Origin: Chitinophagales bacterium
GTDB taxonomy: Bacteria; Bacteroidota; Bacteroidia; Chitinophagales; UBA2359
Direction of reading: 5' to 3'
Assembly: GCA_020629335.1 (NCBI GenBank)
Contig: JAHDDN010000008.1
Span: 1 to 34,335 of the forward strand
DNA: 34,335 nt
The notes under the pieces were generated by a model. That model saw nothing but the letters and a program-made list of their open reading frames with translations, searched no databases and had not been told where the DNA came from. The first letter of the stretch is position 1, and each line of letters starts with the position of its first letter. This document shows, one piece after another, positions 33,090 through 34,335 of the stretch. The translations under genes were made by a program, and so were the position numbers.

Positions 33090-34335
33090 ATGAAAAGCAA
33101 CGCACTTTTTCTCTTCTTTTTCTTTAGCAGTTTATCTTTATCTGCACAATGGACTCAATTGCCTGATAATATGTATGCTGATACATTAGCTTATCCTTAC
33201 TTATTTGGCGTTGCTTCGGGCGATCCGACTGATTCAAGTGTAATGCTTTGGACCAAATTAGCCGTTGATGATGTGCAATTTAATCCTATTGGGATGACTT
33301 ATAAATTAGCAGAGGATGCTAACATGACCAGTCTTTTATTTGAAGGACAAGCTCCTGATGCTAGCATTCTTAATGATTGGACAGTCAAAGTCGAAGCTAC
33401 TAACTTATCTCCTGCGACTCATTATTATTATCAATTTGAGGATCAAGATGGTAATTTATCTCAAATTGGACGTACCAAAACGGCCCCTTCAGATATGTCT
33501 GAGGAATTAAATTTTGTAGTGGCTTCTTGCTCTAGTGTTTATTCGGGATATTTTAATGCTTATAGGCGGATTGCAGAGCGAGACGAGATTGATCTGGTGA
33601 TTCATTTAGGCGATTATGTCTATGACTTTCCTGATACAGATGAGTTGGTGCGTATTCCTGAGCCTTATCCAATAGATCCTTTGTATTTAGAGGAGTGGAG
33701 GCAACTACACACTTATTATCTATTAGACCCTGATTTGAGATTGATGCGACAAATGCATCCTATAGCTGCTATCTGGGATAATCATGATATTCATGGTAAT
33801 GATGCTTCAACTACTATGCAGGCAATGCAAGCCTTCCACGAGTATTTACCTGTCAGGCAACAAGCGGAAGACCTTCATTTATATAGAAAATTGAGTTATG
33901 GCGACTTGGTAGACATCATTTTGATGGATGCTCAATTATATAGAGATGTGGACTTGATAGAACCTGGAGAGTACTCTATTTTGGGAAATGAGCAGTATGA
34001 TTGGCTAATCAATGAAATTGATAATTCCAATGCCACCTGGCGGATATTGGGTTCTCAAAAGCTATTTGGGCTATGGAGTTTATTGGGGATTGATGTGGAC
34101 TTACCTATTGGTAATGATACGGTGGCTGACCCAGGTAGCTGGGATGGTTATATGTTGGAGCGTGAATTGATCCTCTCCCACCTCAAGGATAATGGTATCA
34201 AAAACAATATTTTCATTAGTGGGGACTTGCACATGTCATTGGCATTGGATATTCCCATTTATCCATTGGATAGTTTGGATTATAATCCTGAGACTGGGGA
34301 AGGTTCAGTTGGTGTAGAGATGATGGGTGGTAGTA
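33090..34335 (+). CDS. PhoD-like alkaline phosphatase family protein (3' end outside window)
   Basis: The ATG at 33090 opens a frame of 415 codons that runs off the window, so the C-terminus is missing. A signal peptide ends SLSAQ (about residue 20). The PhoD pattern follows: FGVASGDPTDSSVMLWTK near 38, an N-terminal Ig-like domain, then metal-site motifs ASCSSVYSGYF, IHLGDYVYDF, WDNHDIHGND and SGDLHMS in the expected order. PhoD enzymes are Fe/Ca-dependent phosphomonoesterases or phosphodiesterases acting outside the cytoplasm. Family members without known substrates are common, so phosphate acquisition is inferred. The upstream 303 nt hold palindrome M3. Confidence 0.92.
   Translation, partial: MKSNALFLFFFFSSLSLSAQWTQLPDNMYADTLAYPYLFGVASGDPTDSSVMLWTKLAVDDVQFNPIGMTYKLAEDANMTSLLFEGQAPDASILNDWTVKVEATNLSPATHYYYQFEDQDGNLSQIGRTKTAPSDMSEELNFVVASCSSVYSGYFNAYRRIAERDEIDLVIHLGDYVYDFPDTDELVRIPEPYPIDPLYLEEWRQLHTYYLLDPDLRLMRQMHPIAAIWDNHDIHGNDASTTMQAMQAFHEYLPVRQQAEDLHLYRKLSYGDLVDIILMDAQLYRDVDLIEPGEYSILGNEQYDWLINEIDNSNATWRILGSQKLFGLWSLLGIDVDLPIGNDTVADPGSWDGYMLERELILSHLKDNGIKNNIFISGDLHMSLALDIPIYPLDSLDYNPETGEGSVGVEMMGGS

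Noticed and set aside
32758..33093. 111-aa plus-strand ORF between the sulfatase and phosphatase genes
   Set aside because: It crosses palindrome M3, has no start context or protein-like composition, and overlaps the start of both neighbours.

Overview
The window looks like chromosomal DNA from a low-GC Bacteroidota bacterium, most likely from the Saprospiria/Lewinella side of the phylum; that placement is inferred from gene content. The evidence is two proteins ending in the gliding-motility/CHU_C type B sorting domain of the type IX secretion system (T9SS), a PorP/SprF-family outer-membrane partner, several promoters with the Bacteroidota -7 element TAnnTTTG, A-rich translation starts, and very repeat-rich intergenic DNA.

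Layout. 1-2280: two integron-cassette-like units, a 138-aa orphan (+) and a 507-aa secreted CHU_C protein (-), bounded by attC-like sites. 2280-2930: dense inverted repeats and copy A of a structured dispersed repeat. 2931-4355: a small membrane protein and an overlapping HicB/HicA-like gene pair. 4596-6240: the RNA ligase gene rtcB, preceded on its own strand by a 20-codon leader ORF and two intrinsic terminators arranged like a translation-coupled attenuator. 6416-11572: a TraB/GumN lipoprotein, valS, then a divergent lipoprotein-trmH pair. 11634-14028: repeat copy B, a two-gene operon of unknown function, repeat copy C and a strong terminator. 14049-25507: a 3469-aa C25 (gingipain-type) peptidase/Ig-repeat/CHU_C protein followed by its PorP/SprF-like partner, with a probable promoter near 25690. 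25933-26253: tRNA-Gly and tRNA-Leu under one promoter, with a terminator. 26387-29005: mutS. 29006-30134: repeat copy D between two palindromic elements of about 160 bp. 30135-30848: an orphan OmpR-type response regulator. 30930-34335: a membrane-anchored sulfatase/LtaS-like enzyme, divergent from a PhoD-like phosphatase gene that is cut by the window end; a third 162-bp palindrome lies between them.

How the parts may work together. The giant protein and the PorP/SprF protein form a T9SS cargo/partner pair. RtcB, ValS, TrmH and the two tRNAs all concern tRNA, and the rtcB leader could couple ligase expression to translation stalling. MutS, the lipoproteins and the phosphatase/sulfatase genes look like ordinary chromosomal functions.

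The least explained signals are (i) the rtcB leader/attenuator, (ii) a family of about 230-bp repeats whose copies differ by compensatory changes in several helices, which suggests selection on a folded RNA or single-stranded DNA, (iii) three imperfect palindromes of 160-162 bp with variable arms, two of which share an almost identical 53-54 nt core, and (iv) cassette boundaries whose R boxes match as integron theory predicts although no integrase is present. All calls were made by eye from the sequence; no database search was run.
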